A DNA stretch of 64,000 nucleotides from Hahella sp. GTDB lineage: Bacteria > Pseudomonadota > Gammaproteobacteria > Pseudomonadales > Oleiphilaceae. This document shows, in pieces, positions 52,201 through 60,766 of the stretch (position 1 is its first letter; each line of letters begins with the position of its first letter). Location: positions 1 to 64,000 of the forward strand of contig JANQMN010000053.1 of NCBI GenBank assembly GCA_028280065.1, read 5' to 3'. A model generated the notes under the pieces. That model did not search any database, had not been told where the DNA came from, and saw nothing but the letters and a program-made list of their open reading frames with translations. Position numbers and translations under genes: made by a program.

Positions 52201-52785
52201 TCAGGCATAGCGCCATTCATCTTGGATTTGCACTAAGTGCATTACTCCCAATGGTTCGATGACCAAGTCTAATACGGTTTTTAGTGGTTTTCCGGTGAGT
52301 TGTACTGCCAAGCAGCGGATGGAACCACTATGGCCCACAATCATCGCATGGCATTCGGCTAACCGGCGGCTTTGCTCGCCATATCGGGTAATCCAGCTAT
52401 CGAATCCCTGTTTTACACGTGTCGCCAACTGCCGGCAGTTTTCTCCCTCCGGAGCCGAAAAACCAAGAACATCCTGTGCCCAGCGGTCGATAGCCTCCTG
52501 ACCAATTGACCGCCAGGATTGTTGCTCCCAGACGCCGAAATTCAATTCCATTAGCCAGGGAGAAGAACAGACGTCTACACAAAAATGGCTTTGCAGTTTA
52601 GACGCCAATGCCAAACACCGTTGTAAAGGGCTGGATAATATCACCTCGGGCCTGACTAACTTGGTTAACAGGCTTTGCACCTGCGACTCCCAACCCGGCT
52701 GCAACGGAACCTCGGACTGACCATAGCAGATTCCGTTGGCGGTAACCGGTGGGTGTCTGATCAAAGTGAGCTTCACAGCAGCCAA
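52201..52785 (-). CDS. cobC: Alpha-ribazole phosphatase
   Basis: Histidine phosphatase family, 194 residues. It removes the 5' phosphate from alpha-ribazole phosphate or adenosylcobalamin phosphate. The catalytic motif is LIRHPPVTANGICYGQSEVPL, with RHP in place of the more common RHG or RHT, and the second His is in IVGHSGSIRCL. The YGQ segment is typical of the CobC subgroup. It is the last gene of the B12 operon and overlaps cobS. Confidence 0.92.
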   Translation of the reverse strand: MAAVKLTLIRHPPVTANGICYGQSEVPLQPGWESQVQSLLTKLVRPEVILSSPLQRCLALASKLQSHFCVDVCSSPWLMELNFGVWEQQSWRSIGQEAIDRWAQDVLGFSAPEGENCRQLATRVKQGFDSWITRYGEQSRRLAECHAMIVGHSGSIRCLAVQLTGKPLKTVLDLVIEPLGVMHLVQIQDEWRYA

Positions 52786-53585
52786 CTCAAGTAGAAAAGA
52801 AGTTCTGCGATCTGTTGCGCGGCGCCTAACGTATCGCCGGTATAACCGCCTAACTTCTGTTTAAGCAACGCTTGCCAATAGACAAAAAATGTAAAACCGA
52901 CAGCGGCGAGGATAAACAGAAACCCGATTGGCTTTATCAGTAACACCAGAGCAAGACAGGCGACGACCGGAGCTATGGCGATGATCTGATCCCTAGCGAC
53001 CAGTTGTTGGGCCAGTGGTTTGGACTTGCCGTCTTTGCCTGAAACGTAAGGCAGCTTCAGCATAAACTGGATCGCGAACCAACGGCTGACTACATGCGCT
53101 GAAATTAGCACGAACACCATGAAACTGAGCGATTCCGACAAGTTTGCAATGGCAACCAGGAGCTGCCATTTAAGCAGCAGGATGCCCCATAATCCCACAG
53201 CCCCGAAGGTCCCGAGACGGGAGTCCTTCATAATGCTCAACCGTGTTTCGGGATCGTTTCCCCCGGCTAACGCATCGCAGGTGTCGGCAAAGCCGTCTTC
53301 ATGAAAAGCTCCGGTCAGCATTACCGAAAACAGCATCGACAAAATGACCGCGGCGGATATAGGCAGCCCCAAAGCAGCCAGCACCAATACCCCGGCCGCC
53401 AACATACCGACAATGCCTCCCACCCATGGAAACCAGGCGGCGGCGCGGTTCATTTCGACCTGATTAAAACATATCGCTTTTCGCACCGGCAGGCGGGTTA
53501 GGAAGGTTAATGCAATCCAAAAGCGATTCCATGGACCTTCCTCTCCGCCATTCAGCGGCGAGAGATCACCCTTACTACCGGTCAT
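52773..53585 (-). CDS. cobS: Adenosylcobinamide-GDP ribazoletransferase
   Basis: Polytopic inner-membrane enzyme that joins adenosylcobinamide-GDP to alpha-ribazole. At 270 residues, the start LTFLTRLPV and the metal-binding GAFHEDGFADTCDALAGG are characteristic, as is DSRLGTFGAVGLWGILLLKW. Five or six hydrophobic helices follow. The start overlaps the cobT stop by four bases. Confidence 0.95.
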   Translation of the reverse strand: MTGSKGDLSPLNGGEEGPWNRFWIALTFLTRLPVRKAICFNQVEMNRAAAWFPWVGGIVGMLAAGVLVLAALGLPISAAVILSMLFSVMLTGAFHEDGFADTCDALAGGNDPETRLSIMKDSRLGTFGAVGLWGILLLKWQLLVAIANLSESLSFMVFVLISAHVVSRWFAIQFMLKLPYVSGKDGKSKPLAQQLVARDQIIAIAPVVACLALVLLIKPIGFLFILAAVGFTFFVYWQALLKQKLGGYTGDTLGAAQQIAELLFYLSWLL

Positions 53586-54664
53586 TCCGACCGCTCAGAA
53601 ACAGAAGCAGAGGCGAAAGTGGCCATTTCATTTAGAAATGTCACCGCTGATGCAATTATCGGATAGACCACCGCAACTCCGCTGCCTTCGCCCAATCGCA
53701 TACCGAGATTTACCAACGGCTGGGCATCTATGTGCTCCAGCATCTTCTGATGGCCACGTTCTCCCGATAGGTGGGTAAAAACAAGATAATCCCGGCAATT
53801 GGGATACCATTGCAGGCATACCAATGCGACCGCCGAGGCGATAAATCCATCCACCATAACAACCAGTTTTCGTTCCGCCGCTTTTAACAGAGCCCCCGCC
53901 ATCATGGCCATTTCCAATCCTCCGAAGTAACGTAAAACAGCTCTCGGATCGGTCTTGTCCAAGGTGACACAGTTGCCAACCGCTTCTTCTATCACCCTAG
54001 TCTTATGCGTTATTCCAGCATTGTCGAGACCGGTTCCTCGTCCAACACATTCAGCGAAGGGTAATGAAGTTAGACAGGCCATGATCGCCGCTGCACTGCT
54101 GGTATTACCGATCCCCATTTCCCCGAAACCAATGATATTGGTACCGCCGGCTTCCATTACTGAAACAAGATCCGCACCGCGATGGACCGCTGATTCAAAC
54201 TCCATTTCCGTCATTGCCGCCCGATACTTGAAATTTTCCGTCCCTGCGGCGACTTTAAAATTAATCAGGTCAGGATGTTCGGGAAGCACGGTTTTTACAC
54301 CGGCATTGACAACTTTGAGTGCAATCCCATGTTGCCGGCAGAATACATTTATTGCCGCGCCTCCCGCCAGGAAGTTCAACACCATTTGGCCTGTGACTTC
54401 ACTGGGGTAAGGGCTAACACCTTCTTCAGTTATGCCATGATCACCGGCAAATACCAGGATGGTCGGCTTTTCTAGCGAGGGGGTAAGGCTGTTCTGAATA
54501 CAACCAATTTGCAACGCCAGTGATTCCAGCTTTCCTAAAGCGCCTAACGGTTTGGTTTTTTGGTCCATTTCATTCTGCAGTTCTGCCGCAAGGGCTTTGC
54601 TCACAGGTGTAATTTTAAATTCGGTGTTTGTCTTGAGGGCAGGGTTTGCCTCGAATGAATGCAT
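53582..54664 (-). CDS. cobT: Nicotinate-nucleotide--dimethylbenzimidazole phosphoribosyltransferase
   Basis: Makes alpha-ribazole phosphate from DMB and nicotinate mononucleotide. The 360 residues show QKTKPLGALGKLE, VFAGDHGITEEGVSPYPSEVTGQMV, FGEMGIGNTSSAAAI and the C-terminal LGMRLGEGSGVAVVYPII. The length is normal. It sits between btuF and cobS. Confidence 0.96.
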   Translation of the reverse strand: MHSFEANPALKTNTEFKITPVSKALAAELQNEMDQKTKPLGALGKLESLALQIGCIQNSLTPSLEKPTILVFAGDHGITEEGVSPYPSEVTGQMVLNFLAGGAAINVFCRQHGIALKVVNAGVKTVLPEHPDLINFKVAAGTENFKYRAAMTEMEFESAVHRGADLVSVMEAGGTNIIGFGEMGIGNTSSAAAIMACLTSLPFAECVGRGTGLDNAGITHKTRVIEEAVGNCVTLDKTDPRAVLRYFGGLEMAMMAGALLKAAERKLVVMVDGFIASAVALVCLQWYPNCRDYLVFTHLSGERGHQKMLEHIDAQPLVNLGMRLGEGSGVAVVYPIIASAVTFLNEMATFASASVSERSE

Positions 54665-54705
54665 ATCTTTGCGGTCCGTTTTACCAGCGTGATTGATTTG
54701 CGAAT

Positions 54706-55593
54706 TTAGTTCGTTCTTCTGACTTGATCGAATATTTCACATACTTGAGAAATGCCGTCCAGGATGCGGGTTGTAAAGCGATGGAGCAAATCGCCATCGA
54801 CTGGGTAAACCTGGTTGCGCGAAACGGCGGGAATCTCTGGCCATTTACGCCATTTTCCCTGGGAAGCATGGAGATCACCGTGATGCGTCGGTACAAGAAT
54901 CACTTCCGGCGCTCTCACAAGTACCTGCTCGATACTGATCTGCGGGTATTCGGCAAGACTGTCGACGCCAAAGATGTTTTGTCCACCGCAGATTTCCATC
55001 GATTCGCTTACCCAGCCACTACTGGCGACGGTCGTGAGCGGATCAGACCAAAGTTGGTAGAAGAAACTCACTTTTCGTTTGCTTGCATAGCTTTCCCGCA
55101 ACTCTGTCAGTTTGCCCCGAAAGGAAGCTGCCACGGACTGGCTTTTTGATTTGATTCCCAACAATTCGCCCAGCAGCAACAATTCGCCGTCAATGCCATC
55201 AATCGAACCAATCCGGCTTCGATAAACGGGTAGCCCGAGTTTCTCCAGGCGCTCAATGTCCTGGATGCGATTACCACCTTCCCAGGCGACAATCAAATCC
55301 GGTTCCAGCGCCATGATCTGTTCGATTTGCAATCCGTGGTAGCCACCGATCCGGGGAATCTGCATTGCGCTTGGCGGGAAATCGGAATACTCGACAGTAG
55401 CGACAATGCGCTCCCCGGCACCTAAGGTGTAAACCATTTCAACGATATGCGGAGCCAATGTCACGACCGTTTTGGCGGGTTGCTTATGCAGTTTTTGCAG
55501 GTTACCGGCGACAACTGACTGTGGCTGCAGTGCCAACAATAGCGTGGTAATTAGCGATGCGACAGATTTGGACGCAAACACTATTCGGTCCAC
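54706..55593 (-). CDS. btuF: Cobalamin ABC transporter substrate-binding protein
   Basis: Class III periplasmic binding protein, 295 residues with a signal peptide (SVASLITTLLLALQPQSVVAG). The mature part has VVTLAPHIVEMVYTLGAGERIVATVEYSDFPPSA and IEQIMALEPDLIVAWEGGN, as in BtuF. It overlaps btuC by 13 bases. Assignment to cobalamin rather than iron siderophore rests on sequence style and the riboswitch operon. Confidence 0.9.
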   Translation of the reverse strand: MDRIVFASKSVASLITTLLLALQPQSVVAGNLQKLHKQPAKTVVTLAPHIVEMVYTLGAGERIVATVEYSDFPPSAMQIPRIGGYHGLQIEQIMALEPDLIVAWEGGNRIQDIERLEKLGLPVYRSRIGSIDGIDGELLLLGELLGIKSKSQSVAASFRGKLTELRESYASKRKVSFFYQLWSDPLTTVASSGWVSESMEICGGQNIFGVDSLAEYPQISIEQVLVRAPEVILVPTHHGDLHASQGKWRKWPEIPAVSRNQVYPVDGDLLHRFTTRILDGISQVCEIFDQVRRTN

Positions 55594-56621
55594 CCGCGTT
55601 TTCTTAGTACCAGTAGGAAGAACAGACTGCCGATGGCTGCCGTGATAACACCGATCGGCAGTTCATTGCTGGTAATAAGGGTTCTGGCTAACACGTCCAC
55701 CCATACCATAAACACCCCGCCTAAAATGGCGCTCACAATAAGGACATTGCCACCTTCACGCCACATCAGGCGTCTGACAATATGGGGAATCATCAAGCCG
55801 ACAAAGCCAATGCCGCCGCAGTTTGCGACTAAAGTGGCCGTTAAAAGAGAACACAGCACCAACATGCCGATGCGCATTCGGCTCACATCCAAACCTAGCG
55901 CCTGGGCATTTTCATCGCCGGCGAGAATGGCTTTCAACGGTCTTGAGTAGCCGATAAAAATCATCATCACAATCAGTATGACAATGCTGGGTAAAAGCAG
56001 TGATTCCCAGGTTGCCGCGGTAAAACTGCCCAGGGTCCAAAATAATAATGAAGCAACTACCTGCGGATCTGAGCTGTACAATACCAGGCTGGTCCCGGCG
56101 CTAAACATAAAGGAAACCGCTACCCCAGCCAGAATCATCCTTTCCACCTGGACCCCGGTTCCCGCCAGGCTGATCACCAGTAATACCGACAGCACACTGC
56201 CGACAAAAGCCCCGACCGTGACGCCATATTGGGCCAACATGGCATTTCCAGCTCCCATAGCTGCCAGCACAATGACAGCGCCGAAGGAAGCCCCCGACGA
56301 TATCCCAAACAAGTAAGGGTCGGCCAATGGGTTGCGGGTCACATTCTGCAGCACTGCTCCCGCGACGGATAAACCAGCGCCACATAACAACGCTAAAAGC
56401 ACCCTAGGCACCCGGAGTTCCCAAACGATTCGTTGTTTAACCAGGCTAATGTCAGTCTCTCCTCCCATAGAAGCGTAAAGCGCTTTTATAACCTCTTGCA
56501 GGCTGATTTCCGCCGATCCGAAATTAATCGCGAAAATACAGCTCAACAATATAAGCAAGCCGACAACTGGAGCGCGGGCCGCTTTCAGGGATAAAGATTG
56601 ATTGAGCACCAAACTATTCAT
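55581..56621 (-). CDS. btuC: Cobalamin ABC transporter permease
   Basis: FecCD family permease with about ten membrane helices. Conserved parts are RVLLALLCGAGLSVAGAVLQNVTRNPLADPYLFGISSGA, and CGGIGFVGLMIPHIVRRL near the end. I start at MNSLVLNQSLSLKAA (346 residues), overlapping the btuD stop by eight bases; the track start is 30 codons earlier inside btuD. MPTMNS, three codons upstream, is an alternative. Confidence 0.92.
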   Translation of the reverse strand: MNSLVLNQSLSLKAARAPVVGLLILLSCIFAINFGSAEISLQEVIKALYASMGGETDISLVKQRIVWELRVPRVLLALLCGAGLSVAGAVLQNVTRNPLADPYLFGISSGASFGAVIVLAAMGAGNAMLAQYGVTVGAFVGSVLSVLLVISLAGTGVQVERMILAGVAVSFMFSAGTSLVLYSSDPQVVASLLFWTLGSFTAATWESLLLPSIVILIVMMIFIGYSRPLKAILAGDENAQALGLDVSRMRIGMLVLCSLLTATLVANCGGIGFVGLMIPHIVRRLMWREGGNVLIVSAILGGVFMVWVDVLARTLITSNELPIGVITAAIGSLFFLLVLRKRGWTE

Positions 56622-57390
56622 GGTAGGCATAGCTGATTCGTGGATTGCCGTGCAACGGGTGTTTATCGACGATGGCGCAAGTCGCAAAAATAGAACCCAG
56701 CAAGTCCTCATTCATAACCGCTTGCGGTGTTCCCTGGGCAATCAGACGCCCTTGCTCCATCACCAACAGCCGGTCGCAGAATGCCGCTGCGAGATTTAGA
56801 TCGTGAAAAGACGCGAGCACGGTCACCCCTAAAGTTTTAACCTTACGAAGCACGCTGATTTGATAGTGGATATCCAAATGATTGGTAGGTTCGTCCATGA
56901 TCAGAAATTCAGGTTGCTGCACAATGGCCCTGGCCAGCATCACCCGTTGTTTTTCGCCGCCGGAGAGCTGACTGAACCGCTGGTAGCGAAGTGCATATAA
57001 ATCGTTCTGCTGCAGAATTTCCTTGATCCGGACCTTCTCTTCCCACGTGTCCCGTTCGAAGAGCCGCTTGTGTGGGGTGAGCCCCAAGGCCACTATTTCC
57101 CTGACGGTCAGGCCAAAGTGATCACCGGCTTCCTGCAGGATAACCGCCGTCCTTTTCGCGCTTTCCTTTGCCGACTGACGCCAGATGTCAGCGCCTTTGA
57201 GCAAAACCCTTCCCGCAGTGGGTCGATTCACCCGATACAGGCACCGCATAAGACTGGACTTGCCAGCTCCATTGGGGCCAATCAAACCGACAAACTCGCC
57301 TTCAGCAATGCCGAAAGAGATATCTCGAAGGATGTCCTTTTGGTCGACATTCCAGCCTAAACTCTCTACTTCAAGCAAGGAAACTGACAT
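56614..57390 (-). CDS. btuD: Cobalamin ABC transporter ATPase
   Basis: A 258-residue ABC ATPase of the FecE/BtuD/HmuV group. Walker A LIGPNGAGKSSLMR, the signature SQLSGGEKQRVMLARAI, Walker B LIMDEPTNHLD and the switch histidine in LASFHDLNLAA are complete. It lies between cobU and btuC with a four-base gap on one side and an overlap on the other. Confidence 0.94.
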   Translation of the reverse strand: MSVSLLEVESLGWNVDQKDILRDISFGIAEGEFVGLIGPNGAGKSSLMRCLYRVNRPTAGRVLLKGADIWRQSAKESAKRTAVILQEAGDHFGLTVREIVALGLTPHKRLFERDTWEEKVRIKEILQQNDLYALRYQRFSQLSGGEKQRVMLARAIVQQPEFLIMDEPTNHLDIHYQISVLRKVKTLGVTVLASFHDLNLAAAFCDRLLVMEQGRLIAQGTPQAVMNEDLLGSIFATCAIVDKHPLHGNPRISYAYHE

Positions 57391-57394
57391 AGCG

Positions 57395-57949
57395 CTATCT
57401 CGGTGATGGCTTTAGCTGCATGGGCAAACCGGCAACCATCAACTCCACCCGGTCGCAAATCGACGCCAGCCTTTGATGCAGCAACCCAGCCTCGTCACAA
57501 TAGCGCCGGCTTAGTTCTCCCATAGGAACAATCCCCATGTTGGTCTCGTTGGATACCAATAACAGCGGAAAGCGCACTTTTGATACCGCCTGCACAAAAC
57601 TCTCTAGTTCCTTCGTTAACAATTCAACCTCATCCTGCATTAGCAAATTCGTCAACCAGACAGTCAGGCAATCAACCACAACCACCGCAGGCTCGGCAAT
57701 AGCAAGCAGTGCGTGGCCCAACTTAAGCGGCTCCTCTATCGTTTTCCAGCTATCCGGCCGCTGTTTTCGATGAGCTTCGATACGCCGTTGCATTTCTCCA
57801 TCTGAGGCAGTCGCAGTTGCGATGACGATCACCGGGAGACTCTGTGCATCGGACAAACCTTGTGCTAGTTGCTCAGCCCGCCGGCTTTTCCCCGATTTCA
57901 CGCCGCCGAGAATCAAAATCTTATTGGTTCCAGTCATCGCTATTATCAT
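57395..57949 (-). CDS. cobU: Adenosylcobinamide kinase / guanylyltransferase
   Basis: A 184-residue bifunctional enzyme that phosphorylates adenosylcobinamide and transfers GMP to it. The P-loop is [48 protein letters not shown] and [14 protein letters not shown] are typical, as is [24 protein letters not shown]. The start overlaps the cobQ stop (ATGA). Confidence 0.95.
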   Translation of the reverse strand: MIIAMTGTNKILILGGVKSGKSRRAEQLAQGLSDAQSLPVIVIATATASDGEMQRRIEAHRKQRPDSWKTIEEPLKLGHALLAIAEPAVVVVDCLTVWLTNLLMQDEVELLTKELESFVQAVSKVRFPLLLVSNETNMGIVPMGELSRRYCDEAGLLHQRLASICDRVELMVAGLPMQLKPSPR

Positions 57950-59457
57950 CGTAACAAGCTCAGAATTGTCTGTTTATCGACACAGGCATCCCAAGTGTCC
58001 GCCAGCCTTTCCAGCTGCAGTTCCCTTATCGCATCAAGGTCGACGGTTTTTTCCGTGTTTAAGCCCGCCCAATGTATCCAGGCCTGAAGGCTTTGAGGAT
58101 CATCAAATAAACCGTGCAAGTATGAGCCGGCGACGGTTCCCTCGGCATTCATCGCGCCGTCCTGACGACCATCGTCAAATAGAACCACCGGACGTTTACA
58201 ATCCTTTCCTTGGGTCCTGCCCATGTGGATTTCATAACCTCTAACCTTAGCACCGGTTAAAGAGTCATGGGCAACAGAGGCTTCGTTGAAAAGCGCTCCA
58301 TCAAGGGCAAGCCGACCGGAACGGCTCGTTAGGATTTTTTCCGCTTCGAGATGTGTCGAGCATTGCAACAATCCCAACCCGTCACTGCTGCCGGGTTCGC
58401 CTTCGAGTCCTTTGTCATCTATCACGGCTTGTCCAAGCATCTGGAAACCGCCACAGACCCCTAGCAGTTTGCCGCCATAACGTAAATGCCGGTTGATATG
58501 CCGGTGCCAGCCACTGGATTTAAGCCATGCCAGATCACTTCGAACGGCTTTGGAACCTGGCAGTATGATCAGGTCCGACCCTGGTATGGCTTCCTTTGGT
58601 CCAATGAATCTGAAGTTTACATCCGGATGCAAGCGCAGCGGATCAAAATCGGTATGATTACTAATCCGCGGTAACACCGGAACAATGACGTTCAGCTTTG
58701 TCGCCGGGCCAGTCTGCTCAATGCCACTGGATTCCTTATCTCTGGCGATGGCGTCTTCCGCGTCCAAATGTAATCCATGCAGATAAGGCAAAACGCCGAG
58801 TACCGGCTTGCCTGTTCTCGCTTCCAACCAATCCAGGCCTGGCTTAAGTATGGTGATATCGCCACGGAAACGATTAATCACGAAGCCTTTGACCCGCGCC
58901 TGCTCTGATTCAGACAGCAAGGCAAGGGTACCGACCAAATGGGCAAACACCCCGCCCCGGTCAATATCGGCGACAATAATGACCGGACAGTCAACCGCCT
59001 CGGCAAATCCCATGTTAGCGATATCGTGTTCGCGTAAATTGATTTCAGCCGGCGATCCCGCCCCTTCGACAAGGATATTCGCAAACTGACTGGAAAGGCG
59101 CTGATGGGATTCCATGACCGCATTGATGGCCACCTGCTTGTACTCATGAAAAGACGTGGCCGTCATGTTTCCGCGAACCTTGCCCTGCACAATCACCTGC
59201 GCACCGACATCCGAAGCGGGTTTCAACAGAATCGGATTCATATCCACCGTCGCGGCTATTTTACAGGCCTTCGCCTGTAACGCCTGGGCGCGCCCTATCT
59301 CGCCACCGTCTGACGTCACGGCGCTGTTTAGCGCCATGTTTTGCGGTTTAAATGGGGCGACCGAGTGTCCGTCACGCTGCAGGCTGCGACAGATTGCCGC
59401 CACCAGCGTACTTTTCCCGGCATCCGATGTCGTACCCTGAACCATCAATGTCGCCAT
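57946..59457 (-). CDS. cobQ: Cobyric acid synthase
   Basis: Glutamine-dependent enzyme that amidates four side chains of adenosylcobyrinate a,c-diamide. The 503 residues begin with the ATP-binding [20 protein letters not shown] and [12 protein letters not shown]. The class I glutaminase part has the nucleophile in [12 protein letters not shown] and the His in GSYLHGLFD. The other late corrin genes (cobB, cobD/cbiB, cobO) are not in this window. Confidence 0.95.
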   Translation of the reverse strand: MATLMVQGTTSDAGKSTLVAAICRSLQRDGHSVAPFKPQNMALNSAVTSDGGEIGRAQALQAKACKIAATVDMNPILLKPASDVGAQVIVQGKVRGNMTATSFHEYKQVAINAVMESHQRLSSQFANILVEGAGSPAEINLREHDIANMGFAEAVDCPVIIVADIDRGGVFAHLVGTLALLSESEQARVKGFVINRFRGDITILKPGLDWLEARTGKPVLGVLPYLHGLHLDAEDAIARDKESSGIEQTGPATKLNVIVPVLPRISNHTDFDPLRLHPDVNFRFIGPKEAIPGSDLIILPGSKAVRSDLAWLKSSGWHRHINRHLRYGGKLLGVCGGFQMLGQAVIDDKGLEGEPGSSDGLGLLQCSTHLEAEKILTSRSGRLALDGALFNEASVAHDSLTGAKVRGYEIHMGRTQGKDCKRPVVLFDDGRQDGAMNAEGTVAGSYLHGLFDDPQSLQAWIHWAGLNTEKTVDLDAIRELQLERLADTWDACVDKQTILSLLR

Positions 59458-59479
59458 ATGCGAGGTCTTCTACCAGGAG

Positions 59480-60727
59480 TTACGGATTGGTTGAAAACTG
59501 CCACTGCTCAACCATGGGATTATCGAAGCGAAACTTGGTTATATTGTGCTGACTGGAACGCCCGAGCCGATAAAAGTGCTCGCCATAGGTGGCAGCTACG
59601 ATATCCGATAGATCTTGTGCGGCATAGCCCGGATCGACACTGTACGGCGCTTCGCCATTCGCAATAGCAATATCACTTGAGCCATAATCCGACGCCACAC
59701 CGACAAGCACGGCACAGGTATCGCAGTCCGCCATGCCTACATTCGTGCCAAACAGGATCTGGGTAGGATTCTTTTCCAATGCAATCGTCTCGGTAACAGA
59801 GTTGTCTGCCGGATTCAGGATTCTGACTTCCGGTGCGGAAAAACTCCCGATTCCCAGCCACAGCTTGCCTTCCGGGCTGACTGCCATGGATTGCACGTCC
59901 ATGGGCGTGTCGCCGGTAATCGGGGTCGCGTCAACGTCTCCGGTGCTTGGATTGAATTTATAAACATGGATGCTCTGCCAAGCCTCATAGCCGGTAAAAA
60001 AGGCTTCTGATTCGGATAGCACACTGACGCCGCTGACTTGCCCATAAGGATGATTCTCGCTATCGCCATCGTCCACCAGGAGCGTCGAGGAAAAATCAGC
60101 CAGATTGATGCGTTCTATTCCACCGGTATATTCGGTTTCAGTGCCGGAAAAGCTGCTGCCGTAACGGCCTACACCGGTCACTAAAAGCGAACTGCCGACA
60201 ATATCAAGATCCACCGGATTTTTAACAGTGAGCGGAAGACCTTTCTGAGGATCGCCATTAACGTCAATTTCTTCATCGGTCTCGGTATCGATCACTGCCA
60301 AATAGGCATCGCCTGGAGCGAAGTTGATATCCATGACCTGCATGGCGACATATAACCGACCTTCGTGAATCACACCGGCGGACATTTCCGGCACGAAATC
60401 CGTATCGTATTTATGCAGGCTGATCTCACCGATTTTGAAGTTTTCCTGATCATCCGCGGATACGCTCGGATCGACGATCCAAATCGCCGGCGAACCATAG
60501 CGTATAATGTAGGCTTTGGTTTCACTGACAAAGAGCACATCGTAAGGATTACTGGCGGTGTCAGCGATATCCGGGACTTGATCCGCCGGATCCAGTTCGA
60601 CCTCATCGTTACTGTTATTTGAATCACTGCTACAGGCGGCCAGAAAAATACTGGATACAAGTAACGGCGCGATCAAGGATTTTCTTTTGGTACCTGATTC
60701 CGGGTTTAGACATGACCAACTTGACAT
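59480..60727 (-). CDS. Predicted outer-membrane lipoprotein with beta-propeller-like repeats, next to btuB
   Basis: 415 residues. A type II signal ends in the lipobox FLAAC; the next residues are SSDSN, which do not contain the inner-membrane retention Asp at +2. After an acidic linker the mature protein looks all-beta, with repeated strands such as YDVLFVSETKAYIIRYG, GRLYVAMQVMD, DLDIVGSSLLVTGVG and GKLWLGIGSF, suggesting a propeller of the YncE/SMP-30 kind. I do not recognise the exact family. It lies between btuB and cobQ within the riboswitch-controlled operon. By position and fold it resembles Bacteroides BtuG, a surface B12-binding propeller lipoprotein; homology is not claimed. Confidence 0.75.
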   Translation of the reverse strand: MSSWSCLNPESGTKRKSLIAPLLVSSIFLAACSSDSNNSNDEVELDPADQVPDIADTASNPYDVLFVSETKAYIIRYGSPAIWIVDPSVSADDQENFKIGEISLHKYDTDFVPEMSAGVIHEGRLYVAMQVMDINFAPGDAYLAVIDTETDEEIDVNGDPQKGLPLTVKNPVDLDIVGSSLLVTGVGRYGSSFSGTETEYTGGIERINLADFSSTLLVDDGDSENHPYGQVSGVSVLSESEAFFTGYEAWQSIHVYKFNPSTGDVDATPITGDTPMDVQSMAVSPEGKLWLGIGSFSAPEVRILNPADNSVTETIALEKNPTQILFGTNVGMADCDTCAVLVGVASDYGSSDIAIANGEAPYSVDPGYAAQDLSDIVAATYGEHFYRLGRSSQHNITKFRFDNPMVEQWQFSTNP

Positions 60728-60766
60728 AGCTCGTGCTCCTTATTCGTGTAGTGGGAAATCTGCTGG

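Noticed and set aside
54706-57390. Iron-siderophore or heme ABC transporter for the btuFCD genes.
   Set aside because: The families are close, but the cobalamin riboswitch and the cob genes on the same transcript make B12 much more likely.
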